A stretch of 64,000 nucleotides of DNA from Bin87 sp965261195 (GTDB taxonomy: Bacteria; Chloroflexota; Dehalococcoidia; Lucifugimonadales; UBA3495), in NCBI GenBank assembly GCA_965261195.1, contig CBDHDC010000001.1, forward strand, positions 1-64,000. Reading direction: 5' to 3'. Positions 9,135 to 17,468 of the stretch are shown here, piece after piece. The notes beneath the pieces were generated by a model. That model had not been told where the DNA came from. It worked only from the letters and a program-made list of their open reading frames with translations, and made no database searches. The translations under genes and the position numbers were made by a program. How positions within the stretch are numbered: position 1 is the first letter of the stretch; the number at the start of each line of letters is the position of its first letter.

Positions 9135-9387
9135 GGTATGCCGCTTCTATGGCATCGTGATCAGCATCTACTACAACGACCATGGGCCGCCGCACTTTCA
9201 CGCCCGATACGGGAGCGACCAGGCGATGATCGCCATGGACAACCTGACGGTGTTGCAGGGCCGTCTCCCGCCGCGCGCCCACGGGTTGGTCATCGAATGG
9301 GCCGCCAGACGCAATCCTGAACTCAGGGCCGCCTGGGCCACTGCCAGAAGGATGGATCCCATGGGCAGTATCGCCCCGCTGGACTGA
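9127..9387 (+). CDS. DUF4160 domain protein
   Basis: An 86-residue protein. MPEVCRFYGIVISIYYND followed by HGPPHFHARYG and the ending ELRAAWATAR is the complete DUF4160 pattern. The ATG lies inside the end of the DUF2442 gene. The conserved HGPPHFHAR block may bind metal or nucleic acid; no activity is established. The pair sits alone between resolvase and transposase remnants, as expected for a mobile module. Confidence 0.85.
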   Translation: MPEVCRFYGIVISIYYNDHGPPHFHARYGSDQAMIAMDNLTVLQGRLPPRAHGLVIEWAARRNPELRAAWATARRMDPMGSIAPLD

Positions 9388-9473
9388 GTTCGCCGCCGCC
9401 GCATATCGGTCGGATCATCAGTGGAGCGGGCTGCGGGGTATGCCCGCTGCGGTCCCAGTGCCTGGCAGGGTCA

Positions 9474-9725
9474 TTGGGGTTGGGACGAACGGTGCAACTG
9501 CACCCGCAGGAAGCGCTGTTGCAGCAGGTCCGGGCCCTGCAGCAGAGTGAAGCCTTGAGCGAGTACCGGCAGCGCCGGGTGGTGGTGGAACACCGGCTGG
9601 CGCGGCTGGTCCAACTGGGAATCCGCCAGTCCCGCTACTTCGGCCGCATCAAAACCCGGTTCCAGTTGTACCTGGCCGCCACGGTGGCGAACCTGACCCT
9701 AGTGGCCGCCAAAGCCGGCACGACG
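9474..9725 (+). pseudogene. IS1182-type transposase, C-terminal remnant
   Basis: The frame reads RTVQLHPQEALLQQVRALQQ, then RRVVVEHRLARLVQLGIRQS and RYFGRIKTRFQLYLAATVAN, the conserved C-terminus of IS1182 transposases. It is fused in frame to the epimerase gene downstream, but that gene has its own ribosome binding site and start at 9930, so the long combined frame is an accident of the junction. Confidence 0.75.
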
Positions 9726-9929
9726 GGAGAAACCGGCCACGGCCCCAGCGCCGGCAGCGCCCTGGGCCGCTGGCATGGGCAACTCCGCCGCCAATACCGG
9801 GACCGCGTGGCTCGGGCAAATTCGGACCCTCACTTTGCTCGCGTCGGCATTACTGCCCAAATCATTCTACCCAACAAGGGGTTTCCGTCCGAATTTCTAG
9901 GCTGGAGTCTGAAACTCCAAGGAGCTGAA

Positions 9930-10913
9930 TTGACTGCGGGAGAACGAATACTAATAACCGGTGCGGCCGGCTTCGCTGGCTCCCGGTTGACCGAGGCTCT
10001 GTTGAACCTGGGCTATTCCGTTACCGGACTGGACGTGGCCGCACCGAACCACGCCGAGGCGTTACGGCGGCAGTTGTCCCACCTTGATTTCCGCTACCTC
10101 TGGAAGAGCATCCAGGACATCCAACCCGGGGACGTTGCGGGGCATTCGGTGGTGGCCCACCTGGCCGCCCAGCCGGACACTCCCCTCGCTTTCGAGTCGC
10201 CCCGCTACACCGTGATGCAGAACGTAGCGGGAACCGTGGAGGTGCTGGAGGCGGTGCGCCGTGCGGGAGGAGTTTCCAAGGTCATCTTCGCCGGCTCAGG
10301 GAACGAGGTTGGGAGACCAGACTACATTCCCATGGACGAGGACCATCCGCTCACTCCCCACAACCCCTACGGGTTCTCCAAGGCGGCGGGGGAACTGGCC
10401 ATGTGGGCCTGGTACCGAGCCTACGGAGTACCGGCGGTCATCCTGTCCACCGGCGTGGTGGTCGGACCGGGCATGCGCCGGGAGGTTTTCATCTTCAAGT
10501 GGCTTTGGAACGCCCTGCATGGCCATCCCATCGTGGTGGAGGGCGGTCAGCAGACCCGGGACGTGACCTTCATCGACGACGTGGCGGAAGCGTGGGTGAG
10601 GGTCATCCAAGCCCCTCCGGACGTCGTCGCCGGGCAGAAGTTCTACGTCGGATGCGGAGAGGAAATCACGGTGGAGGACCTGGCCGTCATGTGCCGTAAC
10701 ACCACCGGTGCCGGCGTCCCAATCGAATACGTTGACTACCGCCCCGGGGAGGAGGGGCAGAGGGAGGCATTCAGCACCGACAAGGCGCGCCGGGTGCTGG
10801 GCTACAGCGCCAGGACCTCCGCGTCCGAGGCCATACGCCTAACCGCCGATTGGGCCCGAACCCTGGTCGAGACCCCGCCAGGAGAAGTGGAGCCGCCCGT
10901 CCCATCTCCATAA
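9930..10913 (+). CDS. NAD-dependent sugar-nucleotide epimerase/dehydratase (extended SDR)
   Basis: A 327-residue protein. The start is TTG at 9930, chosen because AAGGAG lies six bases upstream and because the extended-SDR fold begins immediately (ILITGAAGFAGSRL is the NAD-binding GxxGxxG). The catalytic YxxxK is in NPYGFSKAAGE, with a serine-containing block FAGSGNEVG before it. The C-terminal half has the usual DVTFIDDVAEAW and FSTDKARRVLGYS. These enzymes epimerise or dehydrate nucleotide sugars in the cytoplasm. Its 3' end overlaps by 75 bases the 3' end of the convergent operon 10839-16522, whose glycosyltransferase might use its product; the link is by position only. Confidence 0.85.
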   Translation: MTAGERILITGAAGFAGSRLTEALLNLGYSVTGLDVAAPNHAEALRRQLSHLDFRYLWKSIQDIQPGDVAGHSVVAHLAAQPDTPLAFESPRYTVMQNVAGTVEVLEAVRRAGGVSKVIFAGSGNEVGRPDYIPMDEDHPLTPHNPYGFSKAAGELAMWAWYRAYGVPAVILSTGVVVGPGMRREVFIFKWLWNALHGHPIVVEGGQQTRDVTFIDDVAEAWVRVIQAPPDVVAGQKFYVGCGEEITVEDLAVMCRNTTGAGVPIEYVDYRPGEEGQREAFSTDKARRVLGYSARTSASEAIRLTADWARTLVETPPGEVEPPVPSP

Positions 10914-11506
10914 GAGGAGGCCGTCCAGGTAGGCGGGCCAGGCAAAATCATCGACCCCCAGCCGGAAAAGGTGGCCGACGGCCACCGCAGGATGGCATCG
11001 TGGGTGACATGTATCTGCAGCCGCCCGTTCCGGCGCAGGCCGCCGGAAACCATGTCCAGCAGCAACCCCACTCCCTCGCCAGTGGGTCTCATCCCCGGAG
11101 GCGGCGGGCCGTCGGACAGCTGGCGCCGCACAAGTTCCCGGATGCCGGTCTCCAGGAAAAGAGGGCCGCAAACCGACGCATCGGTCACGAAGGGGCCGTG
11201 GTCTCCCAGGAGGCGGTCGTGGACGGGCCCGGCTTCCCACCCTGCGCCACGAGCGATGGCGCTGGCGGTGTCGGTACAACGGGAGAGGGGACTGGACCTG
11301 ATCCCGGATGGGTACCGTATCGACAGCAGCGACCCCAGCCCCTCCGCCGCTGCGACTCCCCCGGACGTCAGGCGAACGTCCTCTCCGAAGGTTCCCGGTG
11401 GGATCGCCTCACGCTCGGCGTGCCGGAGGACCAGGGCGGCATCGGCCTCCGGCGGTACCGAAGCCAGCCGCCCGGCAATGGAGGCCACTGCGCCGGGCAG
11501 GCTCAC
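10839..11506 (-). pseudogene. Histidine phosphatase family protein, frameshifted
   Basis: Begins at 11506 overlapping the stop of the fusion gene upstream by four bases (ATGA). LVLRHAERE near residue 25 is the RH catalytic motif, SSPLSRCTDTA supplies the second arginine and HVTHDAIL the second histidine. Just after HVTHDAIL a one-base deletion near 10985 shifts the frame; in the next frame AVAVGHLFRLGVDDFAWPAY and LLLWRWDGRLHF complete the protein to a stop at 10839. The family includes phosphoglycerate-mutase-like and SixA-like phosphatases. As last gene of the operon it may remove a phosphate from a product or intermediate. The frameshift may be an assembly error because the family pattern is otherwise intact. 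Confidence 0.75.
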
Positions 11507-14043
11507 GCCGCCCTCGCCCGGATGACGGAGCTCACGCCATCCGTCACCGCCACGTCCAGAATTTCAAACCCGGCGCCTGCCAGCAACTCGTGAAACTGTC
11601 GGGCAGACCGCTCGGCCCCGCCGGTGGTCACCAGCATGTTCAGGTCCAGCAGGCCGCCGGCGGCGGAGGACTCGTCCAGCACCATCTCCACCACGTAGAG
11701 GGAGCCGCCCCGGGGCATGGCCTCCCGGGCCCGCTCAAGTATCCTGGCCGCGGCGCTGTCGGGCCAGTCGTGGAGGACCCGGGCCAGCACCACCGCGTCC
11801 GACTCCACCGGCCACCGGCTGAAGAGGTCTCCGGCGATGAAGCTGCAGCGTCCGGCGACGTCCTCCGGCGCCTCCGTCTCCCGCACCACCTCGGGACGGT
11901 CCATGACGGTCCCGGTCAGGCTGGGAAAGGCGCGCAGCAGGGCGAAGACCAGCTCGCCGGTGCCGCCGCCGGCGTCGAGGACATGGTCGTGTACCCCGAA
12001 GTCAACCGCCCCGGTCAGGCCCCGGTAGTCGTGGCGGGCGTAGGAGGCCAGCGCCTGGTGGTACTCCCCCAGCCTTGAGGGATCGTCCCCCAACCGGTCG
12101 AAGAACTCCCGTCCGTGGGTAGCCGTGAAGCTGGACCGGCCTGTCCGCAGGGCCCGCGTTGCGCCGGACCAGGCATCATAGGTGTCTCCCGCCCACATCA
12201 GGGCCGCGTCCGCCAGGGACTGGGGATGGGAGCGTTTCAGATACCGGCCCCGCTCCGTGGCCCGGTAGTTCCCATCATCCTGCAGTTCCACCAGGCCCAG
12301 CTCGGCCAGTCCCCGCAGCAGACGGGCGCCCAAGGACTCCGGCAGCCCCAGTTTCATCTCCAGCCCGCTGGAGGAGGCGGGTAGAGCCTCGAAGACGCCG
12401 AGTTCCACCCCCGCCCTGATGGTCTGGGTCCGCCAGTATCCCACCATGTCCGCCGAGAGCTCTTCCAGCGGCGACCGCAAAGGCGGACGCAGTTCCAGCA
12501 TCGTCTCTCCCGATTCGTCGATCAGCGAAAGGGAGCCGTCGAAGCCCTGCACCCGGGCTTGGCCGTTGTAGAAGGGCTCCACGTTCTCGAAGCGCCGGGA
12601 GTAGAGAGGCTCGCCGCATAGGTCAACGTGATGCCAGCCCCGGGCGTCGCGGGCCCGGGCGTGGTTCTTGTGAAACACGTCCAGGTCCATGAACCACTTG
12701 CCGTGGAGCAGGCTGCCGTCCCTGTCGATGTGGGAGTGCTTGCCGTCCTCCCTCTGGACGACGGCGAGGCCGTCCCTGAAGTCCCCGGCGTAGCGGTACC
12801 GTTCCCCGTAGGCCACGGCCCCCTCTGCCGTGACGTGGAAGTAGAGCCCGTCCCCGGTGCGGACTGGGCAGCGTCCCTCCTGAAAATTCCCGCACCAAGC
12901 GTAACGTTCCGGATAAAGCGGGCTTCCGTACGGCAGGATATGGAACCAGCCGCCCCAAGAGTGGACGGCGGCCCGGTCCTTGTAGAATCCGAAGGTGCGC
13001 TGATGACGCGCCTCATAAGTGGGCTGTCCGTTGGGCGTGATGTGGTAGGCCCCCGAGCAGTCCAGCACCGGCGCCAGTCCCGGCGCGTGGAACTTCAGCA
13101 CCTCCAGGAACCTGCTCCGGTACAGGGGGTTGCCGTCCGGTCCGACATGGTGTGTCCCTGCCGCAACGACGCGGCTGGTCCTCCACGCCTCGCCGGAAAC
13201 AGCGAAATGGTTATCGGGGCTGGTCACGTCATACCTGACGGTCTCCGTCACATGGGGAACTCGGAAGGACGACCGTCCGCTGGACAGCTCGTGAACGAAC
13301 TCTCTTACCGTAGACGGTTCATCCCTGCCCGTGGACTCTCCTCCCACCGCCCTCGCATGGGCCCATATCGCCCTTCTCCGGTAGGTCCATTCCCGGCTCC
13401 ATGGCCCGTTCCGCAGCAGTTCACTCATGCTCCTGAATTCCAGGTACCAGGTGGCCCTGGGGTTCGGGGACAGGTTGGGTTCCGAGTAATGGAGGCAATG
13501 CACGTTGTGGACGAGGATGTCGCCAGCCCGTGTGACGACGGGTTGAAACCTGTCCTTGCACTCCCGCCAAATCGCTCCGACGGCGTCCTTGGTCAGAGGC
13601 CCGAACCGGTGGCTGCCCGGAAGAAAGAACACCGGGTTGTCATCGTCGTCGTGCAGGGAAATGCCCAGGCTGTGCACTGTTTCCCTCACCGGGTCCAGCC
13701 CGATGTCCTGGTGAACCCCGACCTCGGACCCGACTCGGGGCATCTTGATCAACACGTCCTCCCAGGTCAGGACCGAGTCCGTGGCGGGGATCATTGAGTC
13801 GACAATGTCCCTCACTTCTTGCCGGCCGAGCACTTCGATGAACTGCGGGTATTTGTCCAGCGGATAGAGTAGTTTCAGCGGCGTACCATCCGATGTACGA
13901 ACCAGATCCTCGGAGTTTGTAAAGTCCTCAACGGACTGCAGGGAAATGTCAGCCAGCCTCCGGACCTCCTCCTTGCCGAGGACTCCCGGGAGATGGACGA
14001 ATCCCTCACGCTCCAGTTCAGCTTTCCAGGCGTCCTCGGTCAT
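11503..14043 (-). CDS. Three-domain fusion: PhyH-like dioxygenase, WG repeats, O-methyltransferase
   Basis: An uninterrupted 846-residue protein. Residues 1-230 resemble phytanoyl-CoA dioxygenases (PhyH), Fe(II)/2-oxoglutarate enzymes: VHQD at about 110 gives the HxD pair, HCLHYSEP near 185 the distal histidine and NPRATWYLEF the 2-oxoglutarate-binding arginine. Residues 255-520 hold about nine copies of a beta-hairpin repeat of WG type (for example GWHHVDLCGEPLYSRRF and KHSHIDRDGSLLHGKWF). Residues 525-846 are a Methyltransf_2-type SAM-dependent O-methyltransferase, with a dimerisation helix region, motif I VLDAGGGTGELV at 689 and the catalytic-type histidine in VLHDWPD near 757. It probably hydroxylates and methylates one scaffold, perhaps with the repeats holding substrate. 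It follows the radical SAM gene by 83 bases and overlaps the phosphatase gene. Confidence 0.85.
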   Translation of the reverse strand: MTEDAWKAELEREGFVHLPGVLGKEEVRRLADISLQSVEDFTNSEDLVRTSDGTPLKLLYPLDKYPQFIEVLGRQEVRDIVDSMIPATDSVLTWEDVLIKMPRVGSEVGVHQDIGLDPVRETVHSLGISLHDDDDNPVFFLPGSHRFGPLTKDAVGAIWRECKDRFQPVVTRAGDILVHNVHCLHYSEPNLSPNPRATWYLEFRSMSELLRNGPWSREWTYRRRAIWAHARAVGGESTGRDEPSTVREFVHELSSGRSSFRVPHVTETVRYDVTSPDNHFAVSGEAWRTSRVVAAGTHHVGPDGNPLYRSRFLEVLKFHAPGLAPVLDCSGAYHITPNGQPTYEARHQRTFGFYKDRAAVHSWGGWFHILPYGSPLYPERYAWCGNFQEGRCPVRTGDGLYFHVTAEGAVAYGERYRYAGDFRDGLAVVQREDGKHSHIDRDGSLLHGKWFMDLDVFHKNHARARDARGWHHVDLCGEPLYSRRFENVEPFYNGQARVQGFDGSLSLIDESGETMLELRPPLRSPLEELSADMVGYWRTQTIRAGVELGVFEALPASSSGLEMKLGLPESLGARLLRGLAELGLVELQDDGNYRATERGRYLKRSHPQSLADAALMWAGDTYDAWSGATRALRTGRSSFTATHGREFFDRLGDDPSRLGEYHQALASYARHDYRGLTGAVDFGVHDHVLDAGGGTGELVFALLRAFPSLTGTVMDRPEVVRETEAPEDVAGRCSFIAGDLFSRWPVESDAVVLARVLHDWPDSAAARILERAREAMPRGGSLYVVEMVLDESSAAGGLLDLNMLVTTGGAERSARQFHELLAGAGFEILDVAVTDGVSSVIRARAA

Positions 14044-14126
14044 GGCGGCTCCATCGTTCCGAATTCAATCGGGATTCAACCCGCGTACCCCGGGGAGGGT
14101 CGGGGTTGGTCTACGGGCGCAGGCGG

Positions 14127-15215
14127 TCAGGTCCCCGGTGGCCTGCGCATGTTGCAGCCGCGACACAGGGAACGCTCCATGTAGGAGTCCTGCAGGCGTT
14201 GGTACTCCGGCCCTTCCCAGATGTCGTAGAGGCTGATTTCGTTCACATTGCCGAACTCCCCCAGCGTCCGGCGCAGGGCGTCGGGAGCGCAGCAGGGATT
14301 GAACCGGCCGTCGGCGGCCACCCAGGCTTCTCGGCCCAGGAAGGGGCACTCGGCGCCGGGGGCGATGTCGCCCTCGCCGTCGGGGTCCAGCCTGAAGATG
14401 TTCTCCAGCAGAACCCGGCTGCCATCGGGAAGCCGGTGTTCCTCAGCAGCCCGGTACGCTTCCTCGACGACCCCGTTCCAGCGTTTGATGGATGTGGGAT
14501 TCCGCCGCAGGGACTGCCCGTCCATCTGGGCGAAGTGCACCCACAGGTGGTGGCCCTTGACCCGGTCCACTCCCATCTCAGCGGCCAGCCTGACCACGCC
14601 GGGGAGTTCCCGAAAGTTGACCTCCATGAAGGTCAGCTGGAAGGTAACGCGGCAGCGGTTGCCGCCAGCAGCGACGTGGGCATCCCGCACGCCAATGAAG
14701 GTCCGGACGTTCTCCAAGACCCGCTCCCAGTTGCTGCCCAGCATCACGGCCTCCTGGGTGGAGCCCGTTGCTCCGTTCCAGGATACCTTCACGTCGGAGG
14801 TCACCGGAACGATGCGCTCCGCCCATGCCGCCGCTCCCCGGCCCGGAAAGGTGCCGTTGGTAGTCAGGTTCAGCCTCACCCCGTACTCGGCGCACAGGTC
14901 CAGGATCTCGTCGAAATGGCGGTAGAGCAGCGGCTCCCCCATGGTCGACGGGATGATCTCCCGCAGCGGCGTTCCCACCGACTCGGCCAGCACCCGGCGG
15001 ATGAGCCCGATGTCCATCCGGCGCCTGGGCCTCCCTTCCTTCCGGCGGTCCGTCTGGGTCGTGCTGTAGGGGGAGTGGTCCTCGCACATGATGCAGTGCA
15101 GGTTGCAGTCGTCCGGATTGGTGTCGAAGGTGATGCGCCAGGGGCCGGGTTTCTCAACCCGGGTTCCCGCCGGCGCCCCCGGCGCTGTCACCGGTTGCAT
15201 TTCCGCCTGGGTCAT
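14127..15215 (-). CDS. Radical SAM enzyme with SPASM-like C-terminus
   Basis: A 362-residue protein. Cysteines at 37, 41 and 44 in CNLHCIMCEDH form the CxxxCxxC motif that binds the 4Fe-4S cluster and S-adenosylmethionine. STMGEPLL is the GE-type motif and LNLTTNGTF and VKVSWNGATG follow in barrel order. The end (AECPFLGREAW, FNPCCAPDAL, CRGCNMRRP) has the cysteine spacing of SPASM/twitch domains that bind additional clusters. Its ATG overlaps the stop of the glycosyltransferase gene by four bases. SPASM enzymes often modify peptides or small molecules by radical chemistry; no precursor peptide with a recognisable core is seen beside it, so the substrate is open. Confidence 0.85.
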   Translation of the reverse strand: MTQAEMQPVTAPGAPAGTRVEKPGPWRITFDTNPDDCNLHCIMCEDHSPYSTTQTDRRKEGRPRRRMDIGLIRRVLAESVGTPLREIIPSTMGEPLLYRHFDEILDLCAEYGVRLNLTTNGTFPGRGAAAWAERIVPVTSDVKVSWNGATGSTQEAVMLGSNWERVLENVRTFIGVRDAHVAAGGNRCRVTFQLTFMEVNFRELPGVVRLAAEMGVDRVKGHHLWVHFAQMDGQSLRRNPTSIKRWNGVVEEAYRAAEEHRLPDGSRVLLENIFRLDPDGEGDIAPGAECPFLGREAWVAADGRFNPCCAPDALRRTLGEFGNVNEISLYDIWEGPEYQRLQDSYMERSLCRGCNMRRPPGT

Positions 15216-16522
15216 ACCTCAGTCCCTCCCGCCAGAAGACTCTCGTAGATCCTCTGCACCGCCAGCGAGTGCTCCACCATGTCGGGCACGTTGCCGTCCT
15301 CCGACTGCAGGTACCCCCGGCTGCCCAGGTTCCGGGCAAAGACGGGATCGTCGGCCAGCCGCTGCATCTGCCGGGCCAGGGAAATGGGGTCCCGGTGGGA
15401 GAACAGCAGCCCGTTCTCCTCGTGGCGGACATACTCGGCCATCCCGCCGTAGTCGGAGGTGATCACCGGCACCCGGGCCTGCAGCGCCTCGTGGATCACC
15501 AGGGGCGAGTTCTCCGCCCAGATGGATGGTACAACGATGGCGTCGCAGCGGTTGAACACCTCGGGCACGATGTCCTGGTTGCGGTATTCCCCCATCCACT
15601 CGACGCGGCCTCCCGCCGTTCCCTCCAGACCCCGGGCCAGGGCCTTCAATCCCGCCGTTTCCATCCCCAGGTCACGGCCCCAGATGCGCAGGACGGGTTG
15701 TCCCTCCACGGTGCCGAAGGCTTCGATCAGGTGGTCAACCCCCTTGGCCGGAATGTGGGTGCCGATGTAGCCGAAGGTGAAGGGATCCCCTTCAACCCGC
15801 TTCCTGCCCCCGAGGCGGTCCAGGTGGAACCCGTAGTCCAGGTAGACCAGCTTCTCGGCGGGCAGGCCGAACTCATCGCGGAACCGGCGGAGCAGGTACC
15901 TTGCGGGAGCGATGAAAACGTCCACGGCCTCGCAGTCCTCCCTGGCGTGGGCCATCCGGCTGCCCGCCCACCGGGTCCAGTAGTTGACGTCGGAGTCGCG
16001 GTCAACGTCACCGCCTCCGAAGTAGCGGCAGTAGCACCGCTCGGCGCACTTCCGGTCGTCCTGGCCGTCGCAGACCGCCCAGTTGTCGGAGGGGTTCTCG
16101 GGGTACATCTGGATGAACTGTCCCCGGGGACACATCAGCCAGTAGTCGTGCAGTGTCAACACCACGGGGATGCGCCGGTCGCGGGCCTCGAACACCAGGG
16201 AAGTAGAGAGGTGGTTCAGATGGCCGATATGCACGACGTTGGGCCGGAACTCGTCCAGGAGCTCCGCGAAGGCCGCGTCCACCGACGGATGGCGGTACCC
16301 GTCCCGGGCTCGGGCCATGTTGATGAGTCGCAGGATGATCCGGGGGTCGGAGGGGTCGGCTTCTTCCTGCACCGCGTACTCGGGCAGGAAGGCGTTCTCC
16401 TGGCGGGCGAAGACCCGTACCTCGTGCCGGTCGGCCAGCGCCTGGGTCAGCCCCTGAGTGTAGACCTCGGAGCCGGCGTTGTACCGCATCGGGTACCCGT
16501 GGATGACCTGCAGAATCTTCAT
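15212..16522 (-). CDS. Glycosyltransferase family 4
   Basis: A 436-residue protein. MKILQVIHGYPMRYNAGSEV is the opening of a GT-B glycosyltransferase, with an N-terminal GT4 acceptor domain to about residue 210 and a GT1-type donor domain after it: FGYIGTHIPAKGVDHLIEAF is the start of the second lobe and PSIWAENSPLVIHEAL the nucleotide-sugar site with its glutamate. A cysteine-rich insert (CDGQDDRKCAERCYCRYFGG) near 145-170 is typical of a subset of these enzymes and may bind metal. It transfers a sugar from an activated donor, likely in the cytoplasm. First gene of the overlapping operon. A 16-bp tandem duplication lies across its start codon. Confidence 0.85.
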   Translation of the reverse strand: MKILQVIHGYPMRYNAGSEVYTQGLTQALADRHEVRVFARQENAFLPEYAVQEEADPSDPRIILRLINMARARDGYRHPSVDAAFAELLDEFRPNVVHIGHLNHLSTSLVFEARDRRIPVVLTLHDYWLMCPRGQFIQMYPENPSDNWAVCDGQDDRKCAERCYCRYFGGGDVDRDSDVNYWTRWAGSRMAHAREDCEAVDVFIAPARYLLRRFRDEFGLPAEKLVYLDYGFHLDRLGGRKRVEGDPFTFGYIGTHIPAKGVDHLIEAFGTVEGQPVLRIWGRDLGMETAGLKALARGLEGTAGGRVEWMGEYRNQDIVPEVFNRCDAIVVPSIWAENSPLVIHEALQARVPVITSDYGGMAEYVRHEENGLLFSHRDPISLARQMQRLADDPVFARNLGSRGYLQSEDGNVPDMVEHSLAVQRIYESLLAGGTEV

Positions 16523-16541
16523 AACGCAGAATCTTCATAAC
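16510..16541. repeat. 16-bp tandem duplication across the start of the glycosyltransferase gene
   Basis: GCAGAATCTTCATAAC occurs twice in direct succession. The unit contains the start codon (ATG on the minus strand), so a second ATG lies 16 bases upstream but out of frame and would be followed by a different peptide. Confidence 0.85.
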
Positions 16542-16740
16542 AACGAGGATGGCCGCAAAACCGCCGGACAGGCTCGGGAAACGGTGTGGAATCTGGAACG
16601 GGAGCCTGTCCGTCTCCCAACCCGACCCATCGAATGTTAGCACAACCCTTGCCTATGGATAGTGGGTTGAGGGTATCGTTACCTGTTTTTCACCGGCGGA
16701 CGCCCCAGCGCGGTTCCCCTGCCAGGGAGGCTGCCCGGTC

Positions 16741-16902
16741 TTACTGCGGGGTTATGACCACCTGGAGCGTGGCCGGCGGAACGTCGCCCAGAGCGTCCTT
16801 GTCGATGTAGACGCTCTGGATGACGTCGCCGTCCTTGGTGCCGTACACGACCTTGTTCTTCGTGTCCTTGGTCTTGTGCAGCGTCAGAGTCAACTTTTCC
16901 AT
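16741..16902 (-). CDS. Small conserved beta-rich protein
   Basis: A 53-residue protein starting at ATG 16902 (MEKLTLTLHKTKDTKNKVVY) and ending PPATLQVVITPQ. The start is preferred over ATG 16911 because GAGGAG lies about nine bases before 16902 and would overlap the other. The pattern of K-L-T-L-T, then VVYGTKDG, then SVYIDKDALGDVPP resembles a widespread family of short hypothetical proteins with two beta-hairpins. It is 220 bases upstream of the glycosyltransferase operon, in the same direction. It lacks a leader/core organisation, so it is unlikely to be a RiPP precursor, though this cannot be excluded. Confidence 0.65.
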   Translation of the reverse strand: MEKLTLTLHKTKDTKNKVVYGTKDGDVIQSVYIDKDALGDVPPATLQVVITPQ

Positions 16903-16911
16903 GGGTTTCAT

Positions 16912-17468
16912 CTCCTCGTTGTAATCGTCGGAGGTAAAGTGTACCAAGTGTTGCGTAAATTGTTACCTGAGAATGGGTTTGAGCCAGACGCTCCCACGCG
17001 AAGCGCCGCGCCGGCGACCGGGCCATCACAAGTGGCCTGCCTCAACCCGGCGTTGTCCAAAAACTGCTCCTGCTCCGGCATGGCGCCCAACTCCTCAGTG
17101 ACGGTATTTCCCCGCCTGTTTGACGTCATTGGAGCACACCTGCTCCGCGGCCCGCAACGGCCAACTGTCAGGAAATCGTGGTTGGGGCGGAGCGGAGGGG
17201 GTGTTATGATTCAGCCCGGCAGCGGCCGACGGGCTTGAGGAAATCAGTCCGCATCCTGAAAGAATCGTTGACCTCCTGGGGTTTGGGGGGCCCAACGATG
17301 GATGCTAGCGCGACACTCTGGGTCACGGCAAAGACCTCGGGCAAATCCGGTGGGTCCATCAACTGAGCGGCGAATAAACCCACTGGGATGGACACTGGGA
17401 ACGTCTCCGCAGCCCAGGCCGGGCAGATCCTATGGGTGTGTAACGTCCAGCGGGCTCCGGAGAGAAGA
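16912..17468. other. Intergenic stretch without a recognised gene
   Basis: About 560 bases between divergent genes. No frame shows conserved motifs on either strand. It should contain the promoters for the small protein (minus) and the helicase (plus), but no clear -35/-10 pair could be singled out. Confidence 0.4.

Noticed and set aside
15269..16540. A 423-codon open frame on the plus strand
   Set aside because: Antisense to the glycosyltransferase gene. Long antisense frames are expected in GC-rich DNA and this one shows no family motif.
16741..16902. RiPP precursor for the radical SAM enzyme
   Set aside because: The 53-residue protein has an even hydrophobic/charged pattern of a folded beta protein and lacks a leader with a cleavage site or a repetitive core; it is also separated from the operon by 220 bases.
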